64,000 bases of DNA from Theobroma cacao. Its lineage: Eukaryota; Streptophyta; Magnoliopsida; Malvales; Malvaceae. Positions 1 through 12,400 of this stretch are shown here, piece by piece. The stretch lies in NCBI RefSeq assembly GCF_000208745.1, contig NC_030850.1, positions 35,298,041 through 35,362,040 of the forward strand. Direction: 5' to 3'. The position numbers and the translations under genes are program-made. Below the pieces are notes generated by a model. That model saw only the letters and a list, made by a program, of their open reading frames with translations, did not search any database and was not told the DNA's origin. Position 1 is the first letter of the stretch, and every line of letters begins with the position of its first letter.

Positions 1-66
1 CTGAGCTTCTATTGACTTCTAGATGAGGAATTGGTTGTATGAGGATTATTTTGGTATATTAGGCAG

Positions 67-3000
67 GTGGAGCTGCTGAAATATTAAAGCTCCAAAAAGC
101 TCTGGAGGATGAGGGTCATCAAAAAAAGAAGCTTGAAGAAGAAATAATAATACTAAGAAGTCAGATGTTACAACTGACTTTTGAAGCTGAGCAGGTACTG
201 GAATCGTGGAAGTTAAGCATGCTTTTATGCCATTATTAACTTATCATTAATACAATTGATGCTCGATGTATATGTATTTTGACTTGTTGAGTATTTGAGC
301 TTTCAACTGATGATCTAGTATCTGGTCACAATATCAACTCCCTGGCTTTTTCCATTTTGCTGCTTGCATTGAACTTCCCTTAGAATTACTGAATCACACT
401 TCTATGTGATAGCTTTTCCCTTCAAAGCGCTTGAGTGACAATTTCATGCATTATTATCTATGTGACTTAGCATTCTTGTCCATCATTGGCATCAAACACA
501 AGCACACATTTATGCTGGTTAACCATTTCATTTTTATTTTACATATGTAGATGAGAAGGTGTCTTGGAAGAGGTGGATCTGGAAATGCTTATACTGGTCT
601 AGATTCTCCCATGTCTCAAGTTAGGGACTCTTTAAATGGACATAAGACACCAGTTGCTGCACTATTCGAACAAGGTGGTAAAATAGTTTTTATGTCATAA
701 TATCCCTTAAACACTTTTGTTGTTTATGTATTTCTTATTGTTCCTTCTATCAATTCACCAGTTGGACTGCAAAAGATCTTGGCTTTGCTTGAGTCAGAAG
801 ATCCCAATGTACGCATTCATGCCGTAAAAGTAGTGGCCAACCTAGCAGCTGAAGGTGAGTAAGAGTTTTGATTTCATGTGCTGTTACTTAAGGTGCCCTG
901 CATGGGGAGTTGATGGATTAGTTGTATATCTTTTCGTTGTATAGTCTTTCTGTGGGAAGAATTGGTTGTAGAAGTGCCTTGGGTGCTAATTGCTTATTCT
1001 CCTGTTACAGAGTGATTATGGGTGAAAATAATCACAATATGTAAGCTTTAAAAATCAAACATTAGACCCCTGCATATTACCTTGTTTGTTGCTTTAGCAA
1101 CTGCACCAGTCTGCTTCTGTTGGTTAGCCAAACTAGTATTGCTACCCTTTTTTGTCTGAAGAGGGTTCATCGTTCCTCCTGTTGTAAAAGGAGTAATTGT
1201 TCAAAGAAGTTCAGTTCGTGTAATGTTAATTTGCTTTTTGTAAGTGTTATCCACAGGTAAATCTGTGTTTGACAAGCTTTATCGATGATCAATGCATAAA
1301 CAAAATTGTCTTATGTCTTTTTATGCATAGAGACATGTTTGACTTGTTTTTGTTTTTGTAAGTAATGAGGTGTACTTTCCATGTACTGAACAGAAGCAAA
1401 CCAGGAAAGGATTGTTGAAGCTGGTGGTCTTACTTCCTTGCTGATGCTTCTCAGAAGCTATGAGGATGAAACTGTTCACAGAGTAGCAGCAGGTGCAATT
1501 GCCAATCTTGCGATGAATGGTAATTGTTCTTTAATATTCTTCATATAGTTTTGAGTACAGCAATTTTGCTTTAAATTGGTGTCATTGCTCAAGGGTTTGG
1601 CTACCGATTGGTTCTGAGTTCCGACTACATGGGTTTAATATTGTTTCCTTTCTGGCAAAGCAGAAGCCAATCAAGAACTCATAATGGTACAAGGGGGAAT
1701 CAGTTTGTTGTCTATGACAGCATCTGATGCTGAGGATCCTCAGACTCTACGCATGGTTGCTGGAGCTATAGCTAACCTATGTGGCAATGGTATACGGCAT
1801 TTTCTTTTGCGTCACTCTTTCTAATAAGTTTTTGGTTCTTACATTATAATGGTTTTAGAACCTTTCCTTTGGTGACTGAAAGAAGGAACTCTTCCATAAA
1901 TAAATATATAAAAGAAATGAACTGTAATAAGGGTAATCAGGTGATCATTAGCAAATGTGTAAGACAAACATTTCAATAAGGAAATTTTGGCACCATGTTC
2001 CAATCATCTGTATGATTATTGATTGCTATTATCATATAACTTGATATGTGCTTAAATAAAGCTACTGCATGAAGAATTTCTTGGTCATTGTGAGGTTGTT
2101 CATTGCATGCATTACTTTGCTGCTTCCATTCCATTTATTTATTAAGTGCATCATCTATGATATGAACACTGTTGAAGTTAAGAAGAGGCATGATGGTCGG
2201 TATCTCACAGGGATTTTTCATGCCTTTGGCTTCGTCATTTAGGCTTCCAGGATAAATTGTAGTTATGCTTATAGTGGTTAAACCACTTAATAGAATTGTT
2301 CTTGAATTTAAATCCTGTTTCTTGGGAAGGCTTGAAGTGGGCTGCTTTTCCTGCCTCTCACACATTCTCTCGTGCTTCTTCCAGATAAGCTACAATCGAA
2401 GCTGAGGTCTGAAGGTGGAATTAAGGCCCTGCTGGGAATGGTGAGATGCGGACATCTAGATGTTCTTTCCCAAGTTGCACGTGGAATTGCCAATTTTGCA
2501 AAATGCGAATCCCGCGCATCTACTAATGGTAAGTCTTCAATCTGTTGCATGCCATTGTGTGATAATTGACTGGTGGAGTTAATTGTTCCTTTTAATTATC
2601 TTGTGGAGGGGATGGGAATTGGTTAATTTGTGTTTCGATATGACCATAACTCGCTTTATTCTGAAGTTTGAACCTGATTTAAGCTGTGTAATGTTTTCAA
2701 ACCATATATTCTTTCATGATCATTTAGCTTAATAGCATCTGGCACAAAATGGTGTCAACATAGGTCTTTTGTCTTGTTTAGCATCATCTTATGTCTACTT
2801 GTGCCCTACTCCAGGTATAAAAAGTGGGAGATCACTTCTTATTGATGATGGTGCACTTCCATGGATTGTGCAAAATGCTAATAATGATTCTGCACCCATT
2901 AGGCGACACATTGAGCTTGCCCTATGCCATTTGGCGCAGCATGGTAAGTTGAATTTCTTCTCCATTATAAATGATCAATCTCTGTTAGACACATTTCTTG

Positions 3001-3186
3001 AAGGATTTCATTTTTAAAATTTCAGAAGTTAATGCAAAGGACATGATATGTGGAGGTGCCCTCTGGGAGCTGGTTCGTATATCACAGGACTGTTCTCGAG
3101 AGGACATCAGGAGTCTTGCTCGTCGAACTTTGAATTCGAGCCCCGTATTTCGAGCTGAAATGCGACGGCTAAGGATAGAGTTGTGA
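67..3186 (+). CDS. Armadillo-repeat kinesin (KIN-U/ARK class, ARK2/KIN-UC-like), 3' part
   Basis: This is the C-terminal part of a plant ungrouped kinesin; the motor domain and neck lie before the window. Eight exons fit GT..AG rules and one open frame: 67-194, 551-674, 762-854, 1394-1519, 1664-1789, 2385-2528, 2815-2943 and 3026-3186 (TGA). The first exon encodes a Lys/Glu-rich coiled coil. Exons from 762 on encode armadillo repeats, with recurring motifs such as VVANLAA, AAGAIANLAMN, GAIANLCGN and ARGIANFAK. The tail ends in RAEMRRLRIEL, as in ARK proteins. Members bind microtubules and act in root-hair and trichome growth (family knowledge). Exon 551-674 has tandem donors three bases apart (675 and 678), so one extra Gly is possible. 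Neighbouring BIG and PPR genes match the Arabidopsis order At1g01950-01970, which favours ARK2, but the paralogue is not certain. Confidence 0.9.
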
Positions 3187-5594
3187 TCTAGTCAAAAGTT
3201 CGATGTAGGGATATGCGTAAAATCTCGCCACTGTATAGGCTAAGGTTGAGAGTATTTATACCCTTAGCTGAAAGATCATCAAGGGGGCACTTGGTTCCGC
3301 ACAATTTTTATTTCGAAGGAAATGTGCAGTGGGTTTGTAATATATGTTTTCTAGTTTCTTCATTGAGCTTTTAGCATATCTGTAGGTAAATGCAGAAAAA
3401 ACCGAAAAGGGTGGGATCCTTGAAGAAAAATTTTGTAGGTGATTGAGTTGAGTGAGTCAAATTTTCATTTTCTTCATATATTTGCTTTTCTAATAGAAGT
3501 GGGATTCACTCCTTACGTATTCACTACTTGTATAATGAAACTGAGTTATATATAGTAGCAACGAAATTCTTCGTTCGTTATTCCTGTCGAGCAAGTCTGA
3601 TATTCTCTCTTTCGCTTTGGCCTCAGGTTTCGCCAAAAGGTGGTAGAAAGAGTTAGAAAGGTAAGAGAACTGATTGAATGGTAAGCCCAGAACAAGCCAT
3701 GTAATTTGGAAGGGCATTGATTAATTAAAACAGAAATGAATGCCAAAGTGGTAATGGATAAACAAGATTGCCAATTGCCTTTAAGGGATGATTTATGAAC
3801 TTTTGTCAGCATTAGGATACAAAGAAATGTGTACATTTACATTAATTTGATCTCAAACTCCAACCACCACCCTTCAATTGTATATGGCTTTGGTCTCTGC
3901 CGCTGTGATTCAATGGGTTTTAGGTTCATTCTCTTCTCTCAACGATAGACATTCCTCAACTTAGAAAGATTTTTAAGGGGGAGAGAGCCTCCATTGTCCA
4001 TTGTATATGGCTTACTCTACAGTTTGACAATTATCAGTTTTTATTTCAGGACTAACCTATTATTTCATTCAAACTATGATATAAATTTTGGATCTTTTTT
4101 ATTTAAAGAAAATATAGATGATAAAATTAATAAATACAGTTATTAGAACTAACTGTTACTAAATGAAAGTAATTTTTAATAAATATAAATTTGAATTTTT
4201 TAATTCTATCAATAATAATTTACTAATTTTTCTTAAATGAATAAGATAATAAAACAGCATCCTAATTTAAACGAAATATTAAGATGAATCCTAATATGAA
4301 AATTTTAACCAACATTAAATTCTAAACAGCGTATTTAGTCGTAAAAGAAAAAAATTAGCAATATAATATATACATATCTATATATATATTAGATAAACTC
4401 CATGTCATGACAAATGAAGCACATGTCAAATCGCAGGGATACCCTCCCAAGCCCGACTCACCAAATGTTGCTTTTGAACATCAACTCATTAGTGAATGGT
4501 TTGGCAAAAGCAGGGATCCTAGTCCTACCACTAAAAAACCTTTTTGTTATTGGGTTAAGTCCAATCTCTTACCCCTCTCTACCTCTTCTCAACCTCGCAG
4601 TAAGGTGGGGTGATGGATGGATGGATGTGTTAATGGCTAGTCTACAAAATGGCCATTATTATGCTTTGCTATTTGAGTTTCATGAGATATATGGCTACCA
4701 AAAAGGGAAAAGCAGAAGGTAAAAAATAACGGAATCTTAATATTTTATGCAGTGATAATCATTGAAGTGTAGTTCAAAGAATCAAAGAGATCGATGTTAA
4801 TCATGAAGAACCGGAATGGCATTGTCTCAAAGCACATTAGACAGATACATGGTCCACCAAAATTATTACTTCCAACTTGTAACAAACTCTCAAGCTGATA
4901 TATTCATTTTATATTGGCAGTTCGGATTAAAAACCTTGTACTCTGCAAACTTTGCAAACAAAATCATCCCCTAGGGTGACACCAAAAAATGTCAAATGGT
5001 TTTCTATCTCGATTAATTTATGAATTCAAAGAGCTGAAAAGATGAAGATAACTAGCTTTAAGATCCATCCAATGTTCTGGAATAATTTTCATCGGTCTTA
5101 CAAGATTAAGCAAAACCCAAATTTAAGATCGGTTGGCTAGCTAGGAAAAAAACATACGTGAAAGATCAAATTTAGGGTTAATGAGAAAACCCAGAAAGCA
5201 GGGTTGATACATAATGCGCGTGTGGGAAACAAAAATGCATGCATTGTTAAGAGCTCTAGCAAATATTCAGATTAAGAAAAATTAGAACTGCAAGAGAACT
5301 CTCAGAAAATTATTTATAGATAAATATATCGTACATGCAATGCAACTGATGATGATGACCTCTGATAATGAGAAGAAATGGGGAAGTCTAAAAGATATAA
5401 AAGAACCCAAGGAGGAACTGGTGAAGTTTCAGGTTGGAGAACTTGCAGAGAGAGCTAGGGTTTAAAAGCTCTAAGAAAGCATAGCTCTAAGAAAGTATAT
5501 CCATTACAGAATCAAGACAAACTCTTTGCTTTGCATAAGCAAAGAACTTACCTCCTACCCCTTTTGCTTGTATGGTGGCAGTGACAGTTTTTTT

Positions 5595-5626
<32 letters not shown>

Positions 5627-5648
5627 GAGGAGAAGGAAATNAAGAAGA

Positions 5649-5681
<33 letters not shown>

Positions 5682-6694
5682 AGGGAAAACTTTAACGCTT
5701 GAGATCAGTTTGTCCTGGTTATCCGTATGTAAAATGGTCACCTCGAGAAGGAGCTTTTTTTTTTTTAACAGAGCAGCGCACGTGTAACCCAGTACCCAAT
5801 GTTCATCTCTGATTCCATAATGAACCCTAGGCAGTCAGAAAGAGAAAAAAAAAAAGATACTTACAAAGAAAAAAGACAGCAAAACCCTAAGCCCATAACC
5901 TCCCATCACCTTGCTTTCTTCTAGTCATGATTTGCCATCTCCCCCCCGACCAACCTTCAAACAGCCACTAGATTAAATAAACCATATATTTTCATGTCCA
6001 TATTCATCCAAATATTAGAATTTCTTCCATCATAATGTAAAAATAAAAACCCTTAATTAATTAATACTAATAAATCAGTTCTATAATCAGTAGTAGTAGT
6101 AGTAGTTTGTGTTTAGAGTGGAAGAAGGTAACTGCTAAAGCAAGGAAGAAAAAATACATTATGTTGTATAGAGTATAGTATTAATGAGAATTGCACCACA
6201 TAAACTGATAGAATTTTATTCTAGTAGTATTATTTAAGGATTTGGATGGTGTAACAGAATCTGAAACTTAAAAGTATATTATGCACCAGAAAAGGAACCC
6301 TAATAAAAAGGTGGTTTTTTTTTTATTTGTCGGAAGAACAATTCTCATCAGACAAGGTGAAAAGGAATGGAGAGAGAGAGCCCTCAACTGGAGCTTCTTC
6401 ATCGTTAAGCTACTATAATGAGGACAATTGGAAAAAGGCTATTCTTATAAAAATACTAGGAAAAGAGAAAATCACATCAGAGAGAAATCCATGAAATTTG
6501 TACATCCTTCTTCAAATCAAAGCCAGATGAATCCCATGATCAACAAATTTAAGACTTAATTAAAACATGAAACTGCTATCTTATAAAAGAAGAAGAATGA
6601 AAGGCGATCAAAAGGTCAAACTAACAAGAGGTGAAAAGGGAAAAATTAAGGAGAAATAAAAAAAGAAAAAAGAACCCGAAACTGTCTGTTTTTG
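3187..6694. other. Intergenic: 3' regions of convergent kinesin and AHL genes
   Basis: The kinesin 3' UTR probably runs to about 3.4-3.5 kb. The AHL gene's 3' UTR comes in from the other side. The rest is AT-rich and holds only short open frames with no recognisable domain. It contains a GA microsatellite with an N (described separately) and a perfect 8-bp-arm palindrome near 5525-5545 (CTTTGCTT/AAGCAAAG). Confidence 0.6.
5596..5688. repeat. (GA)n microsatellite interrupted by an N
   Basis: Two GA-rich runs (about 5596-5630 and 5643-5688) flank a short AAGAAG-type stretch and a single N at 5641. The N probably marks a gap or unresolved join in the assembly, so true repeat length is unknown. 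Confidence 0.9.
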
Positions 6695-7609
6695 TTAATA
6701 AGGGGGACGACCTGTGCCCCAGTAGGCCTCAGCTGGCAATTGGACTGAGTTTAGAAGATTTGGTGGCAACCCTTGAACAAACGATCCGTTGGGATCTTGC
6801 AATAGTTGCTGCTGCTGTGGTGGCTGCTGCTGCTGTTGTTGTTGCCCGACCATGCTACTAGGTGAGCCTAAGGGTCCACTTCCAGGAATCGGCGCCACCG
6901 GCTGCTCCTCTTCCTCCAATGGAAGCCTTTCATACGCCGCATTACCAAAAGAAGCTGCCATGATCACCACCGGACCTGAAGCAACAAGTGGACCCACCAC
7001 GCTTCCTCCAACTACCTGACCTTGACCACCGGCTAAATATATGGTCAACCCTGATGCAGCCGGTGGTGCTGGAGGAGGTAAAAATGACCCAGAAAGTGAT
7101 AAAATTTCGAATCTTCCATGTAAAGTCACGACTGCACCAGGAGCTCCAGGTTGCCTTAAGGTTACGTTCGTCACAGTTCCGCTCCCACTCAAAATGCAAA
7201 CCCCTCTTTGTCTTCGTCTAGCAAAAGTAGAAACACTCTCCATAATATCACAGCCGTTGGCAATTTCCATAACATGGGATCGGAGGGCATTGGCACTATC
7301 ACGGGTTATGATGATCGGTGGCTTAGGCTTGTTCTTGGAACCCGAGGGTCTGCCTCGTGGTCTTCTCGTGATTTCACCTTCCGTTCCAGGGATTATGGCT
7401 AGTTCTTTGCCTTCACTTGTGTCGGTAGTGGCAGTGGCCGTCGTGGTGGTGGCCGTTTCTTCTCGATCTCGTTTCTGGCCACGGTTCTGTTCCTCTTCAG
7501 AGTTTTCTTGTTGGTGGTGATGTTGAAATTGATGGTGTGGATTTAGATGAAGATCTCTTGTGAGGAAAGGAGGAGGAAGAGGGCGTCCATGAGCTGTTAC
7601 TGGGTCCAT
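6695..7609 (-). CDS. AHL22: AT-hook motif nuclear-localized protein, AHL22-like (clade A)
   Basis: Intronless gene of 304 residues, as usual for clade-A AHL genes. The start is the ATG at 7609 (MDPVTAHG); the open frame extends upstream but has no ATG. Residues 82-96 hold the AT-hook core [15 protein letters not shown], which binds the minor groove of AT-rich DNA. Residues about 104-228 form the PPC/DUF296 domain that makes AHL trimers, including GRFEIL near 165-170. The N terminus is His/Gln-rich, residues 52-63 are a Thr/Ala run and the C terminus is a poly-Gln stretch. The ending [18 protein letters not shown] closely resembles Arabidopsis AHL22, a chromatin factor that delays flowering and limits hypocotyl growth (family knowledge). 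AHL22 lies next to LBD18/LBD19 in Arabidopsis, and both LBD genes are in this window. AHL27/29 are alternatives but have different C termini. Confidence 0.88.
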   Translation of the reverse strand: MDPVTAHGRPLPPPFLTRDLHLNPHHQFQHHHQQENSEEEQNRGQKRDREETATTTTATATTDTSEGKELAIIPGTEGEITRRPRGRPSGSKNKPKPPIIITRDSANALRSHVMEIANGCDIMESVSTFARRRQRGVCILSGSGTVTNVTLRQPGAPGAVVTLHGRFEILSLSGSFLPPPAPPAASGLTIYLAGGQGQVVGGSVVGPLVASGPVVIMAASFGNAAYERLPLEEEEQPVAPIPGSGPLGSPSSMVGQQQQQQQPPQQQQLLQDPNGSFVQGLPPNLLNSVQLPAEAYWGTGRPPY

Positions 7610-9470
7610 TTCTTTTCTTCCCTTCAAAGTTCAAACCTAATTAACAATTAGCTAACACATACAAGAACCAGGTGAATTCAGATGCAGAAAGAGAAAACGA
7701 AGGATGATAGTTGTTTCCTTTGTGGCTTTGGGTTTCTTTTTTGGCTGGGTATTTTGAGTTTTGACCGGTTGAATATCAGCAGGTTTCACCAAAAAAGGGC
7801 AAGAGAAGGGCTATGAAGCATCTGCCACCAAATTTTCAGCTGAATCAAGCCATCTTTCTTCTCTCCACTCTTCATGTGAGTTGAGACAGTTTGTTTTTCT
7901 TAGGTAGCTTTTGGAAGTGACCTCTTTCTTTCTCTTGTATGAAGATAAGTTGTTGGTTAAGGGTTTGGGAGGAAATGAGGAAGAAAAGGGGTAAGAACAT
8001 AGCCAAAAAAAATTTTGCTAGAGGGGGGAGGTGGTTTATGGGTTTGGGTTTGGGGCGTACCGGATCCTTTTGTGCTTTCTGGGGGTGTAGTGTTGTTGGG
8101 TTAGGGTTAGGTCAAGGCATCGGATCGATGATGGGTTTGGTTTTGGTAAGACAGCGTGCGCATGGGCGGTGTGTGGGCCCTCCCCCCTTTCTCTCTCTTT
8201 TGTCTCTCCCCACCATGGGGCCCCAACACCCCACGTTCTCTCTCTCTCTCTCTCTTCTCTCTCTCTGTCAGCGTCACTCTCTCTTAAATGTCTACATTAC
8301 AGGATCATATTGTCCTTCATTTGGAGTTTACTAGCTCAAAGCCTCCGACTCTTTCTTTCTTTCCTCTTCGTGTCTTCTCTTCTATTCTCTTCTTTTCTTC
8401 GCCTTCCCCTTTCACTCTCTTAAGCCTTGACTACTATTCGTAGCACTAAAATTCTTTCTTCAGGTCCCCAAAAAGTTGTGTACTTCCACATACTCGAAAC
8501 AGCTCGATGATGATGATGATGACAAGACTACTCCCCTGTGGCCTTCACAAATCTTGGAAATGAAAGCCAAAAAGTATAGAATGTTTGTCCATCATAAGGT
8601 CTCTTTCATGGGATTCTTTGTTTCATTGTCCCGACATAACAGTCGAAAAAAAAAACATAACCATGCAGTTCTCCAGGAGAGTCCATTGTCAAGAATAACA
8701 CTACTACTATATAACAAAACCGGACCTGGAAAGAGTTTAATGTTACATGCAACACTCTTGGCTTGTTACAGGATTGAAAAACTGCAGAGATTCTTCTTCA
8801 TGAATATATAATTCGGGACAATTCTGAGAGAGAAAAGTGAGAATATGTGGTGTGAAAAGAGGCGTTATCCTGGTTGGAAAATGACAGGAGAGAGAGAGAG
8901 AGAGGGGAAATCCCAAATAGAAACTGAAAGAGGCTAAGCTAGCGTTACAAAAAATATGGTTTGCTGTTGAGAGGAGTGAGTGTACTGTCATTAAAACTGA
9001 AGGAGAGAAAGAGAGAGAGAATGGCTGCCTAGTGGGGAATGAGGTAATTTTGGTGGAAGGAAAGAGGGCATTGATGGGGAGAGGGGGTGGTGCATGTGGG
9101 TCATGGGAAATTGGAGTTGGACCCACCCGAACAAATTGGGTCAGGGAGAGTCAGGGCGTGTCTTAAGGGGGACTCTCGTTTCTAGGAATGAATCAGTCTC
9201 TCTCTCTCTCTCTCTTCTTCTATCCTCGATCCCTCTCTCTGCCCCTTTGTCTCTACAATTTGATGTTGATGTTTGTATTGGGGCTTTTGCTCTCATCACA
9301 TAAATTAGACGTCTCACCCTTCCCCTCCCCCCCCCCCCCCCACCCCCTACCCCAAGTTCCCTTTGTTTAACTCTTCTTCCCTCTCTCTTATCACTAAAAT
9401 GGTGCAAGTCCCACACCTTGTTTTTGTCTTTCAACTTCTGTCTTAAACCAACTTGGAGGGAAATGTTCAT
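7610..9470. promoter_or_regulatory. AHL22 upstream region, pyrimidine- and GA-rich
   Basis: This is the 5' flank of the AHL gene. It holds CT-rich tracts at 8170-8290 and 9196-9240, GA runs near 8890-8905 and 9005-9020, a C-run at about 9326-9341, and a telo-box-like TTAGGGTTAGG near 8100-8112. GA/CT repeats in plant promoters are bound by BPC proteins (family knowledge); a role here is inference. Open frames here have low-complexity Ser/Leu or Arg/Glu composition that comes from the repeats. Confidence 0.4.
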
Positions 9471-12400
9471 ATTTTATCTGTATTTTATTAGTGTTTGATT
9501 CTTCTATTAAAGTTTAAATCGAGTTGTAGCATGTCTTCTTGTCTATAAATTAAGTTAAATCATATAAGAAAAGATCTATTTGATGACATCTTTCCATTGC
9601 CATATATATCCTGTTTGTCATATTAAAGCTTTATTAATCCTTGTCTTAGTATCATTTATTCCCTAATTACATATTAAATAAGCACACTTGACTCACATTT
9701 AATTAACCTTCTATTAAGGGCCAACAATTGTCAAAAAAACCAAAAATAGAACTATTAAAACCGACAATACCTTTTCCTTGTGTGGTGGAAACAGAGAATT
9801 ATATCAATGAGATCTTAAATATGCTAGCTATTTAATTAACAAGCATGCTGTCTATTTAATTACTTTCACTCTGAATTTTCTGTCATCCAGAGGGAGGAAA
9901 CTGATCCGCTTCCTCATCATAGCTAGTTAGATTATAGACAAACCCGAATATAGAGTATATGTATCCGTATCTTATATAATTGGATTGAATACCTATTGTC
10001 ATTTTTAAGCAATAAAAGCAAATATAATTGACAATTTTCATGCTAAAGTACCTGTGAATCACTAGCATTATTAATTGAACTGATTCGGATTTCGGCTAGT
10101 CACGGTAATGATATGACTTATGAGAGTATCAGTACAAAAGTATGAACAAGGAAGAGAAAGAAGGGGTCAGCAAATATTTATAACAGGGACGTCAGGAACC
10201 GTTGGATTTTGTCCCCAAGTTGCGATGCTTTTTTCACGTAAGCTGCCTACTCATGGCTGCACGTGCATAACCCCAACACGCACTCTCATGCCTTCCCTTC
10301 CCTTCCCCTCCTCACGGTTGAAAAGGGTTTCACAGTGTGGAATATTCCCTTCCCCCACCCCCCACCTCCCCCGGTGACCATATCTATCTTCTGCCATTCC
10401 TCTTCCTTCTCCTTGCCTTTTAATTCAAGCACAGACTTGCACAGTTCCTCTACAATATATACCCCATTATGCAAGGAAAGCACTGTAGCCTTGCAGCTGA
10501 AGCGAAGTGATCCAATGCTTCAACATTCACGTTTCCCTCTCTGCTGTATTCCCACATGCAATCTTGGAAAGTTATTAAACTTTGAATCATTGGATTTCAT
10601 CTCTTTTTGTTGAAAATTGTATCTCAACAACCCTAAGTAAATAAATGGATTATATTGATTATGTGAGTGAATTTGAGAATTATTTTGAACAAAAAAAAAA
10701 GAAATTTACTAGTTGATTTGTTTATTAATTGATCGAGTGAATATCGAATTGAATAATTTTCTACTTCATATAAGTAATTAATAAACTTACGTGTCACATG
10801 CTTATCGATGATTTTCAATTAAATTGAAATGAATCTAATAATGCAACCAAAATTAATAAAAATAAGTTGGAACATATTTGTCACACAAAGGGTTCTTTCA
10901 AACCTTTTTAGATCTTGACGTACTCATTTTGACTTATCCTGCCATATTGCCAACAAGTAGTGGAATTAGCCATGGAAAATTAAGTCAAGCACGAAATTGG
11001 CATGATATTTTATTCTAATATTCTACTGTTTAATTTCATTTAGAATAAGAAGATGATGATCACTTGGTAAGTGGTCCTTTCCTACATCACTTCACTGAAA
11101 ATATTGTCACTTGTTACAAAATTTTCGTCCTTATATATATATATAGTGTAATTTTACTGATGACGATGCCTCATCAACTAAATTGATTCCATGTTGATTC
11201 AATTGGTGAAGCTATAGTTAAATAACAAATAAAACCTAATGGTGATGAGAATAGAATGAATTTTCATTATGTAATTAGCAAAGAATAAGGTGCTTAATCT
11301 CTTATTTTTGGACCGTTTAAACACCCAGGGAATCAATAATGGACTACCCTTCACTAATAGGACAACGGGATGATTAGAATTAAAATGTTCGTGACCTAGT
11401 GCTGATTAAATGTGTTGATTTTTGAAATTATTTACTGATAAACTGAAGTCAAACTTAGTATTATACGTATTCTATAATTTACATGTTTTTAGGTACTTCA
11501 GCTACTATTGTGTACCAACCGGTGAATACTTATACGGTAATTTGATGTCAGGGCTTCAGAAGTATGAGCAGTTTAATTGTTGATCAAATTTTGTATTGTT
11601 ATTCATTTCAATATATCTATTTAGTTAAAAAAAAATACTCTCTTGAGGAGTATTATTATTATGAATGTTACTATTTAATTACAAATTTCATATGTGCTGT
11701 TTTTTTTTTCAAAAAAAAAGGCATTCATATTTTCTGTTTAATCAGTGAAATTATAGTAAGAATGAAATAAGGGGCTGTTTAAATCACTTTTTTAATCATA
11801 ATAATGTAAAAATAAATGTAAATCCTAATATCAGTTGTGGTGGCAGGTAAGAAAGTAGAATGAAACTTGCAAAGAAGAGGGTAGCTCTAGGTAAAGAAAT
11901 CGACAAGGGTAGCTAGGGAGGGTGTTTAGGAGTGGAAACAAATCAAGCATTTGAAATCGACAATGGGATTTGACTGCATCGTCAATGGTGCTGTATGTTG
12001 AATCAGAAACTAGGGCGTGTGGGCGTGTGGGCGTGAATGAGATGAAAGAGGAGAGATAGCTAGCGTGGGAGGCGCTGACAATGCCCAGATGCCACCAACA
12101 AAGACTGACTCCCACAACTCACACCCTCAGAAAAGAGAATTGCAAATGAATCACCCCAAAACCAAAACCAAAACCAAAAAAATTAAAAAATAGGTAGCTG
12201 CACAGGCGGTCCTTCCATTCGCTCTACTCGGGTCCAATAAGAAGCAGGTGTCTGTATTTATGGCTAATGTGAAGAGATATTAGGTGTTTCTTTGTCCCTA
12301 CGCCACACCCGTATTCTAAGACTCTACTCACTTACATCCTACATAGCCCACACCCTAAATCCTATGAACCCATTTGATGCTCTTCTGTCGGGTTTTCCAA

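Noticed and set aside
8096..8112. Telomere-like TTAGGGTTAGG
   Set aside because: Only two units. A telo-box-like promoter motif, not an interstitial telomere.
9094..9470. Overlapping frames in CT/GA and C-run sequence
   Set aside because: Ser/Leu, Arg/Glu and Gly runs are translations of simple repeats.
11831..12115. 94-codon minus-strand frame with several Cys
   Set aside because: Checked as a possible small secreted peptide, but there is no clear signal peptide with a regular Cys pattern and no family resemblance.
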